Origin: Streptomyces wedmorensis
GTDB lineage: Bacteria; Actinomycetota; Actinomycetes; Streptomycetales; Streptomycetaceae
Assembly (NCBI RefSeq): GCF_000716445.1
Contig: NZ_JNWK01000010.1
Location: forward strand, 1 to 64,000
DNA: 64,000 nucleotides
Reading direction: 5' to 3'
Shown one piece after another: positions 40,817 through 50,900 of the stretch. The position numbers were made by a program, and so were the translations under genes. Every line of letters starts with the position of its first letter. Position 1 is the first letter of the stretch. The notes beneath the pieces were generated by a model. The model was not told the DNA's origin. It was given only the letters and a program-made list of their open reading frames with translations, and searched no databases.

Positions 40817-42885
40817 GCGACCTCCGCGAGGGCGCGGACGGCGTCCTGGAGTCGATCGTCGCGCTGCGTGCGCGGGTCGCCGCGCTCGTGGAAGCCCGCA
40901 GCGCGGGCGACCCCACGGCAGGCGACCCGCTCCGCGGTCTGTACGTCACCGAGGAGACGGCCCGCCGGATCGCGTCGGAGCCGCTGCCGGGCACGGTCTC
41001 CGGCGCGTTCGAGCCCTCGCCGTCGGCGGGCGGCCGCGAGTGCGAGGACGCTCACGGGGGAGGCCGGCTCGCCGTGCTGTCGCGGGCCTTCGGACTCTCC
41101 GCCCTCGACAGGCACATCCTCGTCGCGGCGCTGGCCCCTGACGTGGACCGCCGGTTCGAGGTGCTGTACGGGTATCTCAACGACGACGTCGGGCGGCGTC
41201 GCGCCACCGTGGCGCTGGCGCTCGACCTCGCGGGCACCGGGACCTTCGACGCCTCGGCCCGCGACCGTTTCCATCCGGCCGCCCCTCTGCGTGCCGGAGG
41301 CCTGCTGGACGTCGAGGACGAGGACCGGCCGCTGCCGGGCCGGGCGCTGCGCGTACCCGAGCGGGTCGTGGCCCATCTGCTGGGTGACGACAGCCGTTTG
41401 GACGCCGAACTCCAGGGAGTGGGGGTGGAGTTGCTGCCGCCGGTGGAGTCGTCCGGGGCGGAGTTGCCGCCGCCGGTGGAGTCGTCCGGGGACGGCTCGG
41501 TGCCGGCCTTCTCGGAGCTCGGAGCGCGCGTCGCCTCGGCCGGGCCCGTCACCGTCCATCTGCGTGAGCGCGTACCCGGGGCCGCCGCCGACGCCGTGGT
41601 GACCGCACTGCGGGGCGCCGGGCGGCCCGTACTGCGGTACCGGCCGGAGTCGGCCGACGCGGTGGCGGGGCGTGCGCTGGTGCGGGAGGCCCGGCTGCGG
41701 GGAGCGGCCGTGGTCGTCGAACCGCTCCCGTCGCGACCGGGGCCGCTGGTGCGCGCCCTGGCGTCACGGGGTGCGACGGTCGTCCTTGCCGGAACCGACG
41801 CGCCGGACCCCCGATGGGCGCCGGAGGCCGAGTTGCTGGCGCTCGACGCGCCGGACGACGCGGTGGGTCCGGGTGACCTGTGGTACCGGGAACTCGGCGG
41901 TCTGGAAAGGGACTTCGATCTGGACGAGGCGACGGCGCCGTACCGGCTCAGCGGCGACCAGGTCCGGCGGGCGGCGCGGTCGGCGCGTGCCCTCGCGGCG
42001 TTCGAGGGCGCCGGGCTGACGCTCGCGCAGGTGCAGCGCAGTGCCCGGCTGGTCTCGGCGCCGCTGCTGGACAGCCATGCGCGTCGGATCCGGCCCGCCG
42101 TCGGCTTCGCCGATCTCGTCCTGCCCGAGGAGCCGTTGGGACTGCTGCACGAGCTGACGGCCAGGGCCCGCCACCGGGACCGGGTGCTCGGCGAGTGGCG
42201 GCTGCGCACCGGTGGCGGGCGCGGGCGTGGGGTCGTCGCGCTGTTCGCCGGGGAATCGGGCACCGGCAAGACGCTGGGTGCCGAGGTGGTCGCGGGCGAA
42301 CTGGGCCTGGACCTCTATGTGGTGGACCTCTCGTCGGTGGTCGACAAGTACGTCGGCGAGACCGAGAAGAACCTGGAGCGCATCTTCGCCGAGGTCGACC
42401 GCACGGACTGCGTGCTGCTCTTCGACGAGGCCGACGCGGTGTTCGGGAAGCGCTCGGAGGTGAAGAGCTCGCACGACCGGTACGCCAACCTGGAGAGCGC
42501 GTACCTGCTCCAGCGCCTGGAGGCGTTCGCCGGGATCGCGGTGCTCACCACCAACCTCCGGGCCAACATCGACGAGGCGTTCACCCGCCGTCTCGACCTG
42601 GTCGTGGAGTTCCCGTTCCCGGACCCCGAGCAGCGGGTCTCCCTGTGGAACTCCTGCCTGGCCGGCACGCCGAAGGCGGAAGGCGTGGCGGAGGAGATCG
42701 CGCGCTGTGCCAAGGAGTTCGAGCTCGCGGGCGGTGCGATCCGGTCGGCCGCGGTGACGGCCGGCTATCTGGCCGCGGCCCGTGGTTCGTCGGTGACCGG
42801 CGAGGACGTGCGGGCGGGGGCGCGGCGCGAGTACCGCAAGGCGGGGCGGCTCGTGCCGGACGCGGTGGCGCCGTGGGCTCCGTGA
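40813..42885 (+). CDS. cis15: CIS-associated AAA+ ATPase (Pvc15/Afp15-like)
   Basis: 690 residues, GTG start overlapping cis16. A long N-terminal region includes a duplicated LPPVESSG-containing segment encoded by a 33-bp repeat at about 41428-41493. The C-terminal AAA+ module has Walker A GESGTGKT (residues 480-487), Walker B LLFDEADA (Asp538, Glu539) and arginine-finger region FTRRLDLVVEFPFPDP. In related systems this ATPase is needed for assembly or effector loading. A strong hairpin ends the transcript at 42914. Confidence 0.94.
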   Translation: MSDLREGADGVLESIVALRARVAALVEARSAGDPTAGDPLRGLYVTEETARRIASEPLPGTVSGAFEPSPSAGGRECEDAHGGGRLAVLSRAFGLSALDRHILVAALAPDVDRRFEVLYGYLNDDVGRRRATVALALDLAGTGTFDASARDRFHPAAPLRAGGLLDVEDEDRPLPGRALRVPERVVAHLLGDDSRLDAELQGVGVELLPPVESSGAELPPPVESSGDGSVPAFSELGARVASAGPVTVHLRERVPGAAADAVVTALRGAGRPVLRYRPESADAVAGRALVREARLRGAAVVVEPLPSRPGPLVRALASRGATVVLAGTDAPDPRWAPEAELLALDAPDDAVGPGDLWYRELGGLERDFDLDEATAPYRLSGDQVRRAARSARALAAFEGAGLTLAQVQRSARLVSAPLLDSHARRIRPAVGFADLVLPEEPLGLLHELTARARHRDRVLGEWRLRTGGGRGRGVVALFAGESGTGKTLGAEVVAGELGLDLYVVDLSSVVDKYVGETEKNLERIFAEVDRTDCVLLFDEADAVFGKRSEVKSSHDRYANLESAYLLQRLEAFAGIAVLTTNLRANIDEAFTRRLDLVVEFPFPDPEQRVSLWNSCLAGTPKAEGVAEEIARCAKEFELAGGAIRSAAVTAGYLAAARGSSVTGEDVRAGARREYRKAGRLVPDAVAPWAP

Positions 42886-42913
42886 GGCGGTGAGGGACGG
42901 CGTGTGACGCCGG

Positions 42914-42945
42914 AGAGGGGGCCACCCGTGCGGGTGGCCCCCTCT
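42914..42945. terminator. Bidirectional terminator between cis15 and the divergent-side membrane gene
   Basis: AGAGGGGGCCACCCG (42914-42928) pairs with CGGGTGGCCCCCTCT (42931-42945), 15 pairs. It serves cis15 (plus) and the convergent membrane protein (minus). Confidence 0.92.
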
Positions 42946-42970
42946 GTCGTGGGGATCGGTGGTCGTCCGG

Positions 42971-44593
42971 TCACATCACGCTGCCACCGACCATCTTCTT
43001 GAGCGTCTCCGCGTCGACGCTTCCGGTCGCGGGGAGTCCGACGGCCGCCTGGTAGTCCTTGATGTGGGCGGCGACGTTGTCGCTGTACTTGGTGGTCTTC
43101 GAGGTGCTGTTGCGGAAGTGGTCGATGCCGTACTGGGCGTTGGTCCGGGCCACGTCGAAGTCGTGGTCGTCGAACTCGCGGTTGTACGCCCACCAGAAGG
43201 CCGCCATCAGCTGGGTGGTCTGCCAGGTGGTGGTGCCGTACTTCACCTGGTCGGACCTGATGCCCTGGGCCCAGAGCGAGGTGAGGGTGGCCCGGCCGAG
43301 GGTGCCTTCCGCGTCCGTCTTGAAGATCGCGGCGGAGTTCCTGCCGTTGTAGTTGCCGTCGTCGACGACGGCGTTCTGGTAGCAGGCGAGCGAGGCGCGG
43401 GTCGCCGCGTCGATCACGCCGCGGGTCCACCCGGGCTTGAGTTCGCAGCTGTTGTTCAGGGACGCGAGCCGCTCCTGGGCGTACTCGACGACGAGGTCCC
43501 GCGCGTCACCCTGGCGCCACGGCGGAAGCGTCCTCGTGGAGGCGGGCGGCACCGCGGGCTGGTGCCCGCCGTCGCCGGGGTCGGTCCCTTCGGTCGGCGT
43601 GCCCGGGTCCTGGCCTCCGCCGCCCCCGCCGCCGTCGGCCGAGCCGCCGCCCGATCCGCCGCCCGATCCGCCGTCGCCGCCGGCCGGCGGCGGATCGCCG
43701 TCCGCGAGGGGCGGGGGGCCGCCGGGCGTGGGACCGCCGGGCGTGGGGCCTGTTCCGCCGGGCGGCGGTGGCGCCTGGGGCAGTTCGTCCCCGTCGCCCT
43801 GCGGGGCGGGCCTGGGTGCGCCGCTCGCCTGGATCTCCTTCGCGGCGCTGACGATCTTCGGCGAGAAGTTGAACCAGAGCACGACGAAGGCGATCACGGC
43901 GGTCAGCAGGAGCCCGCCGACCACCACCAGCCAGTTCCCGAAGACCGGGCGCTGGTCGAAGGTGGCGTCGAGGTCGAGCGCGGTGTCGTCGCCCGCGCGC
44001 CGCACCGCCACGGTGAAGCGGTGCGACTCCTCGCTCCCGGTCCACCGCACGGTCTGCGGTCGCACCACGAGGTCGCCGAAGGCGGCGCGGCCCGGGGCGA
44101 TCTGCACGGCGTTCGGCCGCACGTCGAAGGTGAGCCGGTTCGCCTCGTCGCGCACCACGAGGGAGGCGGTGAGCGGTGTGTTGCCCAGGTTGTCCACCGC
44201 GATGCGGGCGCGTCCGCGGAAGCGTCCGGACAGTGCGGGCGGCAGCACTTCGGCGCGTGTCTCGGTGAAGGGCGTGACGGTCAGCCGGCCCTCCAGCACG
44301 TCTCGGGCCCCGGGGTTCTCCCGCGGGTCGACGCGCACCCCGTACGCGAGCGGTCCGGCCTCCACGTCCGAGGAGCGCGGCGGCGCGAACGAGATCTCGG
44401 CGGTCCCCTCGCTTCCCGGGTAGAGGCGGAGGACGTCCGGCTCCACCCGGGACCAGCCCGAGGGTTTCCCGACGAGCGAGAGCCGGTACTCCTCGACGGT
44501 GTCCCCGGTATTGCGTACCCGCAGGCGGGCGGAGGTCCGGGCCCCTGGCTCGACGGTCACATCGGCCGGGTCCAGAGAGGTCCACATGGTCAT
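42971..44593 (-). CDS. CIS-locus membrane protein with peptidoglycan-binding tail (CisA-like candidate)
   Basis: 540 residues. The N-terminal cytoplasmic half (1-215) holds two Ig-like beta-sandwich domains (PGARTSARLRVRNTGDTVEEY, LSGRFRGRARIAVDNLGNT). One membrane helix follows (about 218-242, NWLVVVGGLLLTAVIAFVVLW), then a Gly/Pro/Asp-rich linker of about 100 residues spanning the wall. The extracellular C-terminus ends in a peptidoglycan-binding motif (IKDYQAAVGLPATGSVDAETL). It occupies the place of the S. coelicolor SCO4256-type gene, whose product I recall as CisA, a membrane factor for docking the cytoplasmic CIS. It is divergent from the sheath operon. Confidence 0.85.
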   Translation of the reverse strand: MTMWTSLDPADVTVEPGARTSARLRVRNTGDTVEEYRLSLVGKPSGWSRVEPDVLRLYPGSEGTAEISFAPPRSSDVEAGPLAYGVRVDPRENPGARDVLEGRLTVTPFTETRAEVLPPALSGRFRGRARIAVDNLGNTPLTASLVVRDEANRLTFDVRPNAVQIAPGRAAFGDLVVRPQTVRWTGSEESHRFTVAVRRAGDDTALDLDATFDQRPVFGNWLVVVGGLLLTAVIAFVVLWFNFSPKIVSAAKEIQASGAPRPAPQGDGDELPQAPPPPGGTGPTPGGPTPGGPPPLADGDPPPAGGDGGSGGGSGGGSADGGGGGGGQDPGTPTEGTDPGDGGHQPAVPPASTRTLPPWRQGDARDLVVEYAQERLASLNNSCELKPGWTRGVIDAATRASLACYQNAVVDDGNYNGRNSAAIFKTDAEGTLGRATLTSLWAQGIRSDQVKYGTTTWQTTQLMAAFWWAYNREFDDHDFDVARTNAQYGIDHFRNSTSKTTKYSDNVAAHIKDYQAAVGLPATGSVDAETLKKMVGGSVM

Positions 44594-45221
44594 GAGCGCA
44601 GGTTAGGGGTGCGGGGGTGCCGTCCGGCTGCCCGAAAGTCCCCGCTCGGGGGCAGTGCGGCCTGCCCCCGTGCCCGCGAAGGGCCTTCGGGGCGGGCAGG
44701 GACGCCCGTCGGGGCGCCCGCTGTCCGGGAGGGCGGCCGGGCGAGCCCGGGACTCTGCCCGTTCGTCCCCCGCGCGTTGCCCTCGCGCACCTCGCCCACG
44801 CGTCGGCGGGGCCGGTACGCAGGGCACGTCCCGTTCTCCGGGCGGAGAGGGCGGACCCCCCGCGGGGTGCGTGGGCGCCGCGTCGGCACGAGCACAGCAC
44901 GGGCGCGGCCCGGCCCGCAAGACCGCGCCCGGGTGCGGTTCGGCCCGCCGGCCGCCCGGTCCGCGGGGCCCGCGCGTCCCCGCCGTGCGGTCAGGCCGGC
45001 GTCCGGACGGGGGTGTCGGTCGCGAGGGGCGGGACTTTCGGGCACGTCGCGCTGCCCCCGTGCCCGCCCCTTCACTCCTCCTGCCGCACCCGCCGCCGGG
45101 TGGAGAGTCGACCGTGTCGGAGCGCTGCGCCGCGACGACGCCGACGCCCGTGCCCAGCCGTGAACCGTTCCGTCGCGGCGGACACCGGCCGACCGACCCC
45201 ACCAGCGAGGAGCAACCGACC
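44594..45221. promoter_or_regulatory. Divergent CIS promoter region with paired repeats
   Basis: 628 bp without a gene. TGCCCGAAAGTCCC (44629-44642) has an exact reverse-complement partner at 45031-45044, and CTGCCCCCGTGCCCGC is directly repeated at 44662-44677 and 45052-45067. Each inverted-repeat arm lies next to one direct-repeat copy, one set 36 bp from the membrane-protein start and the other 178 bp from the sheath start. The layout looks like two binding sites for one regulator, one per divergent promoter, possibly bridged by a DNA loop. Confidence 0.65.
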
Positions 45222-46802
45222 GTGCCCACCTATCTGTCCCCCGGTGTCTACGTCGAGGAAGTCGCCAGCGGCTCGCGTCCCATCGAGGGCGTCGGGACGT
45301 CCGTGGCGGCGTTCGTCGGGCTGTCGCCGACCGGTCCGCTGAACGAGCCGGTGCTGGTCACCAACTGGTCGCAGTACGTCGCGGCGTTCGGGGACTTCAC
45401 GGACGGGTACTACCTCGCCCACTCCGTGTACGGGTTCTTCAACAACGGCGGCACGGCGGCGTACGTCGTGCGGGTCGGCGGCGGGGACGCGGAGGGCGCC
45501 ACGCGGGCCGTCGGGGCGGCGGAGGCGGCCGTGCCGCAGCTCGTGGCCGGTGAGGCCGTCGCGCTGGGCACGTTCCGGGTCGCGGCGATCGCGGCCGGGT
45601 CCGAGGCCGGCGGGGCGCTCACCGTCGAGGTGCAGGACGTGGAGGGCGAGGCCGAGCGGTTCAAGCTGGTCGTCAAGGACGGCGAGAAGGTCGTCGAGAG
45701 CTTCGACGCCTCCGCCAAGAAGAGCGCCCGCAACTACGTGGTCGCGCAGGTCAAGCAGCGTTCCAAGACCATCGTCCTCGAGGAGGCCGCGGCCGGCGCC
45801 CAGCTCGCCAGGCCCGACGCGCAGTCCGTGACGCTGGCCCCGCCGGCTCAGGTGCCCGCGCCGGCGGCGGCGCAGGCCGTCGGGTCCGCCGCGCTGGAGT
45901 CCGGGCAGTTCATCGGCGACTCCGCGGACCGCACCGGCTTCGGCGGTCTGGAGGCGTTCGACGAGATCAACATGGTGGCCGTGCCCGACCTGATGGCCGC
46001 GTACCAGCAGGGCCTGATCGACCTTGAGCAGGTCAAGGCCGTCCAGCTGGGTCTGATCGCGCACTGCGAGATGATGGGCGACCGGATGGCGATCCTGGAC
46101 CCGCCGCCCGCGCTCAACGCGCGGGACATCCGCAAGTGGCGCCAGGAGATCGCCGGTTACGACTCGCGGTACGCGGCGCTCTACTACCCGTGGATCAAGG
46201 CGTTCGACCCGGCGAGCGGGCAGACGCGGACGGTTCCGCCGTCCGGTCACATGGCCGGCGTCTGGGCCCGCAACGACTCGGAGCGCGGTGTCCACAAGGC
46301 CCCCGCCAACGAGATCGTGCGCGGCGCGATCGACCTGGAGCTCCAGATCACGCGCGGCGAGCAGGACCTGCTCAACCCGATCGGCGTGAACTGCATCCGG
46401 GCGTTCCCCGGCCGCGGCATCCGCGTGTGGGGCGCGCGGACGCTGGCCTCCGACCCGGCCTGGCGCTACCTGAACGTGCGCCGCTACTTCAACTACCTCG
46501 AGGAGTCGATCCTCGTCGGTACGCAGTGGGTCGTCTTCGAGCCCAACGACCAGTCGCTGTGGGCCCGCATCCGCCGCAACATCTCGGCCTTCCTCGTCAA
46601 CGAGTGGCGCCAGGGCGCCCTGTTCGGCCAGCGCGCCGAGGACGCCTTCTACGTGAAGTGCGACGCGGAGACCAACCCGCCGGAGTCGGTCGACCTCGGC
46701 CGCGTGGTCTGCGAGATCGGCATCGCCCCGGTGAAGCCCGCCGAGTTCGTGGTCTTCCGCCTCGCGCAGTTCCAGGGCGGCGGCGGCGAGCTGGAGGAGT
46801 AG
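45222..46802 (+). CDS. cis2: CIS contractile sheath protein
   Basis: 526 residues, GTG start with GAGGAG nine bases upstream. The N-terminus TYLSPGVYVEEVASGSRPIEGVGTSVAAFVG is the phage sheath opening. A variable insertion domain (about 90-220) is followed by the conserved C-terminal sheath domain: WRYLNVRRYFNYLEESI, WARIRRNISAFL, LFGQRAEDAFYVKCD, ending in EFVVFRLAQFQGG. It polymerises around the tube and contracts to fire. First gene of the long structural operon. Confidence 0.97.
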   Translation: MPTYLSPGVYVEEVASGSRPIEGVGTSVAAFVGLSPTGPLNEPVLVTNWSQYVAAFGDFTDGYYLAHSVYGFFNNGGTAAYVVRVGGGDAEGATRAVGAAEAAVPQLVAGEAVALGTFRVAAIAAGSEAGGALTVEVQDVEGEAERFKLVVKDGEKVVESFDASAKKSARNYVVAQVKQRSKTIVLEEAAAGAQLARPDAQSVTLAPPAQVPAPAAAQAVGSAALESGQFIGDSADRTGFGGLEAFDEINMVAVPDLMAAYQQGLIDLEQVKAVQLGLIAHCEMMGDRMAILDPPPALNARDIRKWRQEIAGYDSRYAALYYPWIKAFDPASGQTRTVPPSGHMAGVWARNDSERGVHKAPANEIVRGAIDLELQITRGEQDLLNPIGVNCIRAFPGRGIRVWGARTLASDPAWRYLNVRRYFNYLEESILVGTQWVVFEPNDQSLWARIRRNISAFLVNEWRQGALFGQRAEDAFYVKCDAETNPPESVDLGRVVCEIGIAPVKPAEFVVFRLAQFQGGGGELEE

Positions 46803-46862
46803 TCCTCCCCACCGCCCCTCCCTCCCCCAGCCGAACCCCTCTCATGAACAGGAGTGACCCGC

Positions 46863-47306
46863 ATGTCCCTCGACACCGGTGACGCCCTCACTACCCACAA
46901 TTTCGGCCTGCAGATCGACGGCGTCATGGTCGAGACCCTGCAGGAGATCAGCGGCCTCTCGATGGAGCAGGACGTCATCGAGTTCCAGCAGGTCTCGGCG
47001 GACGGCAAGCCGATCATCAAGAAGCTCCCCGGCGTGAAGAAGGCCGGTGAGTGCACGGTGACCCGCGGCGCCACGCAGTCCGCCGCGTTCACCGAGTGGA
47101 TCTCGTCGTCCATCGCCGGCGACATGGGCTCGGCCCGCAAGGACGCGTCCATCATCTTCCTGGACTACCAGCTCAGCGAGGTCAAGCGGTACAACCTGCG
47201 CAACGCCTGGTGCACCAAGGTCGAGCTGAGCGCGACCAAGGCGGGCGACGCGGCCGCCCTGACCGAGCAGGTCACCATCACCTTCGAAGAGCTGACGCTC
47301 GGCTGA
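46863..47306 (+). CDS. cis1a: CIS inner-tube protein (gp19/Hcp-like)
   Basis: 147 residues, ATG 46863 after AGGAGTGACC. T4 gp19-like tube subunit: LTTHNFGLQIDGVMVETLQEISGLSMEQDVIEF, then the typical beta-barrel and terminal KVELSATKAGDAAALTEQVTITFEELTL. It forms stacked hexamers inside the sheath. Stop overlaps the next start. A second, diverged tube-like protein is encoded at 51107. Confidence 0.96.
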   Translation: MSLDTGDALTTHNFGLQIDGVMVETLQEISGLSMEQDVIEFQQVSADGKPIIKKLPGVKKAGECTVTRGATQSAAFTEWISSSIAGDMGSARKDASIIFLDYQLSEVKRYNLRNAWCTKVELSATKAGDAAALTEQVTITFEELTLG

Positions 47307-47725
47307 TGCGACGCGAGGGATCGGCGGGAGCGCGGCACGACCGCCCGGAGGAGCCGCTGCGCACGGAGTTCGAGTTCGAGCTGCCGAGGGGCTTCGTCGA
47401 CGAGGCGGGCACCGTGCACCGCAGCGGGGCGATGCGGCTGGCCACGGCCAGGGACGAGCTGCTCCCGCTCCGGGACATCCGGGTCCGTGAGAACCCGGCG
47501 TACCTGTCCGTGGTGCTGCTGGGCCGGGTGATCACCCGGCTCGGCACGCTCCCGTCGGTCCACGACGGGACGGTGGAGAACATGTTCGCCTCCGACCTGG
47601 CGTTCCTCCAGGACTTCTACCGGCAGATCAACGCGGAGGGCCACACGCGGGCCGCCGTCGCGTGCCCGCACTGCGAGCAGTCCTTCGAGGTCGAGCTGGC
47701 CGGGAGCCGCCTGGGGGAATCGTGA
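47306..47725 (+). CDS. CIS small protein with CxxC motif
   Basis: 139 residues, start within TGATG overlap. Central text RDELLPLRDIRVRENPAYLSVVLLGRVITRLGTLPS resembles phage tail-assembly chaperone-type proteins; near the C-terminus ACPHCEQSF offers only one Cys pair, so a full zinc site would need a partner. It and the 50-residue protein overlapping its end are conserved in Streptomyces CIS loci as I recall them. Likely assembly factor rather than structural. Confidence 0.8.
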   Translation: MRREGSAGARHDRPEEPLRTEFEFELPRGFVDEAGTVHRSGAMRLATARDELLPLRDIRVRENPAYLSVVLLGRVITRLGTLPSVHDGTVENMFASDLAFLQDFYRQINAEGHTRAAVACPHCEQSFEVELAGSRLGES

Positions 47726-47874
47726 CGTACGCGGTCGACCGGATCGAGGAGGAGACCGCGTACCTCGCCTTCCACTTCCACTGGGGCATGGACGACATCC
47801 TCGATCTGGAGCACGCGGACCGGCGGAAGTACGTGGCACAGGTGGCGTCGCTGGTGGAGCGGTCGCAGGCATAA
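47722..47874 (+). CDS. CIS small protein (DUF6760-like)
   Basis: 50 residues from GTG 47722, in a GTGA overlap with the previous gene. YAVDRIEEETAYLAFHFHWGMDDILDLEHADRRKYVAQV is a compact helical sequence; the WGMDDILDLEHADRR motif is typical of tail-assembly chaperone partners in phage. The pair resembles the two overlapping chaperone genes that precede a tape-measure gene in tailed phages, which hints at the role of the next gene. Confidence 0.82.
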   Translation: MTYAVDRIEEETAYLAFHFHWGMDDILDLEHADRRKYVAQVASLVERSQA

Positions 47875-47904
47875 GGGCAGTACGCGGAAAGGAGGTCGGA
47901 GAAG

Positions 47905-50900
47905 GTGGGCATGTTCGAGAAGTTGCGGGGCCGCAAGGCGCGGAGCGCGGAGTCCCCCGCCCCCGTGGAGAGCGCGGCTCCCGCGGCGGCGCCCGGGGAC
48001 GCGTGGCTGGCGCTGCCCCCCGTGCAGCGGGTGCTCGGCGCTCCCGCCACCATCGCGGAGCACGGCTTCTCCGCCTCCCTCGCCACCCACTGGAACCCGT
48101 CCTTCCAGAGCGACCTGGGCCATGGCGCTCTGCCTGACGCGCCCGCCGGCGTGCTCCTCGACGCGGTGCGCCCCGTACCGGCCTCCGGTACGGGCTCCTC
48201 CGACGGCGAACTGCCCGGGCTGCGGCTGCCGGTGGCCAGGAGCACGGGCCCGGTGGACGGTGCGACCGCCGATTCGGTTCCGCTTCCCGGTGGGGCGGCC
48301 CCTGCCCCGACCGAGGGGGCACGGGCCGGTGGCGCCGTGCAGCGCGCGAGCGCGGCTCCCGGTCCCGTACGGGGCGGCAGCGGGCCCGGCACGTCGGGCT
48401 CCGCGCCTCGGCCGGTGCAGCGCGCGGCCGGGGTGCGCCCCGCCGGGACGGCGTCCGAAGGCGGCAGCGGCGTCGACGCGGCGGCTCCGGCGGCAGGAGC
48501 CGCCTCCCGGGGCCCCGTGCGGCCCGCGCCCGCACGCCGTTCGCCGCTCGTCACCGCGCGGCCGGTCGAGCCGTCGCGCCGACTGGCGCCGGCCGGTGCC
48601 GCACGGCACGCGTCCCCGTCCGCACCCGAGGCGGGGACGGTCCAGCGCTCGGCGGCTCCGACGGTCACGTCCGACACCACCGCGACCGGGAAGACGCCCA
48701 CCGGCTCGCCCGACACCGCCGCGCCGGAGCCCGTCGGCTCCGGGCGGCCCCAGAACGTCCCGGGCCCAGGTTCCCCCGCCGGGCCCGGGACTCCCGTCGG
48801 CGCGCTCGACGCTCCGGTGCAGCGCCGGCCTCCCGTACGCCGGTCCCGGCGCGCCCCGGGCGCCGACTGGACCACGACGGCGTCCACGCCGCCGACCGCT
48901 CCCGCGCCGGCCGCCGGCCCCGCGTCTCCCGCTTCCGAGCAGGCGGGTTCGGCGCCCGCAGCACCGCCGCGGCAGGCGACGCCTCCTCCCGCTTCCGCAC
49001 GCCCGTCCGCCCCGATGTCCCCGAACGCCCCCGCTCCCCGGGCGAATCCGGCGGCCCGGCCCGGCCTCGGCGCCCCTGTGCAGCGCTCCGCCGCCGAGGA
49101 CACCGGCTCCGGCCGGGCACCGGCGGCTCGTACGAACCCGACACCGCGACGCTCCCCGATCGGGGCGCCGATCGTGCGGTCGACCCCGGACGCCTCCGCC
49201 TCCGCCCTTCCCGGCGCGCGGCAGGCGCGACCGGCCGCGCCCGTCCCCGGCGGGGGCGCGGAGCCGGCATCCGTCCAGCGTGCGGCGCAGTCGACGTCGG
49301 AAGGTGCGCCCGGAACACCCGCCGCACCTTCCCGGGGCGAGACCGCGTCGACGACGCACGCTCCGCAGGCTCCCCTGGCGACCCGCTCGGCCGAGCGAGG
49401 CGCTCCGGCGGACGCGCGGCCGCCGGCCGGCCCGACGGTGCAGCGCTCCGCCGCCCCCGACGCACCGGCCGTGCAGCGCGCGACCGCTGCGGCTCCGCCG
49501 ACCCCGCGGTCCGAACCCGATGCTGTGGCTCCCCGGACGTCGACGCCCCAGGATCACGCCTCCTCCGCGCTGCCCGTCGCGCGCACCGCCCAGCCCGGGA
49601 CTGCCGCGACTGCGCGGATTCCGGCAGCCGATGCTCCCGCCGTCCGGCGCGCCGCCTCCGCCGCTCCGGTCGCGCCGTCGCCGCGGCCCGGCGCGGCGGC
49701 GACCCCCACGGGTACCTCCACTGCCGGGAACTCCACCGTGCAGCGCGCCGTACCCGCCCTTCCGGTCATGCCGTCGGTGCCGCAGGGCACCGCGCGCGCC
49801 GCCGCCGGGACGCCGGCGCCACCGTCCGCCGCCGGCGCGCTTCCCATGGCGTCCACGAGCAAGCCCGGTGCCGCGGCGGCTCCCGGGACCCCGGTCCCCG
49901 CGGCGTCGGGCGCGCAGCGCGGCACCCACGCCGCGCCTGCGGCTCCCCCGGCCGGCCCTCGCACCTCGACGGTCCCGACGACCGCGTCCTCCCAGGAGCC
50001 CGCCGTCCAGCGCGCGGCAGCACCGACCGCGAGCGCACCCGGCACCTCGCCGACCGCCCGCGCCCGGGCCACCGGCACGCCCCGGGCTGCGACCGACGGG
50101 TCGGCACCGCCGCGTTCCACCGTCCAGCGTGCGACGGCGCCCCGGCCCGCGGCCACGCCCCCCGCCGTCTCGACTCCGGTCGAGGCGCTGCCCGTCGTGC
50201 AACGCGGCGCGGCCGCGCCGGCACCTCGGGGCCCCGTCGCCTCCCCCGGCTCCCCCGTCCTTCCCACGACTTCGACGGGCCCGGCGAGCCCCCGGACCTC
50301 GGCGACGCCCGTCGCGGGCACCCCCGTGCGGCCGTCCGCGCCGGCGTCGGCGTCGGCGGCCGTCGGGGTTCCCGCGCCCCGCGTGACCGTCATCGACGTT
50401 CCGCGGGCCGCCACTCCTCTCGTACAGCGGCGTGCCTCGCTTCCGCTCGCCACCACCCGTCCGCTCGCGCCGAGCCTTCCGGGTGCGGCGAGCGCCCCGG
50501 TGGCTCAGGGTGCCGTGGGGGGACCCGTCGCGCCCCTCGTCCGCCCCGCGTCCACCCCGGCCGTGCAGCGGAGCGCCGCCGGACCCGCGTCCGCGGGGAC
50601 CAACGGAACCGGCACCGCGACAGGCACCGAGGCTCGTCCCGTCGTCCCGATCGCTCCGCCCGCCGCCGTGCGGCCCGTGGCCCGTCCGGTCGTCGTGCAG
50701 CGGCTGAGCGCTCCGGAGACCGCCCCGGCGTCGACGCCCGTGCCTGCTCCGGTTTCCGGCACGAGTGTTCCCGTGGTGGCGGCCGCTCCGCTGCAACGGA
50801 CCGCGGCGGCCCCCGTGCCGGCCGCGAGGGCGCAGCGACCGGCCGCGGTGACGCGCAGCGCGCCGAAGACGCCGTCCGTGCAGCGGACCGCGACCGGGGC

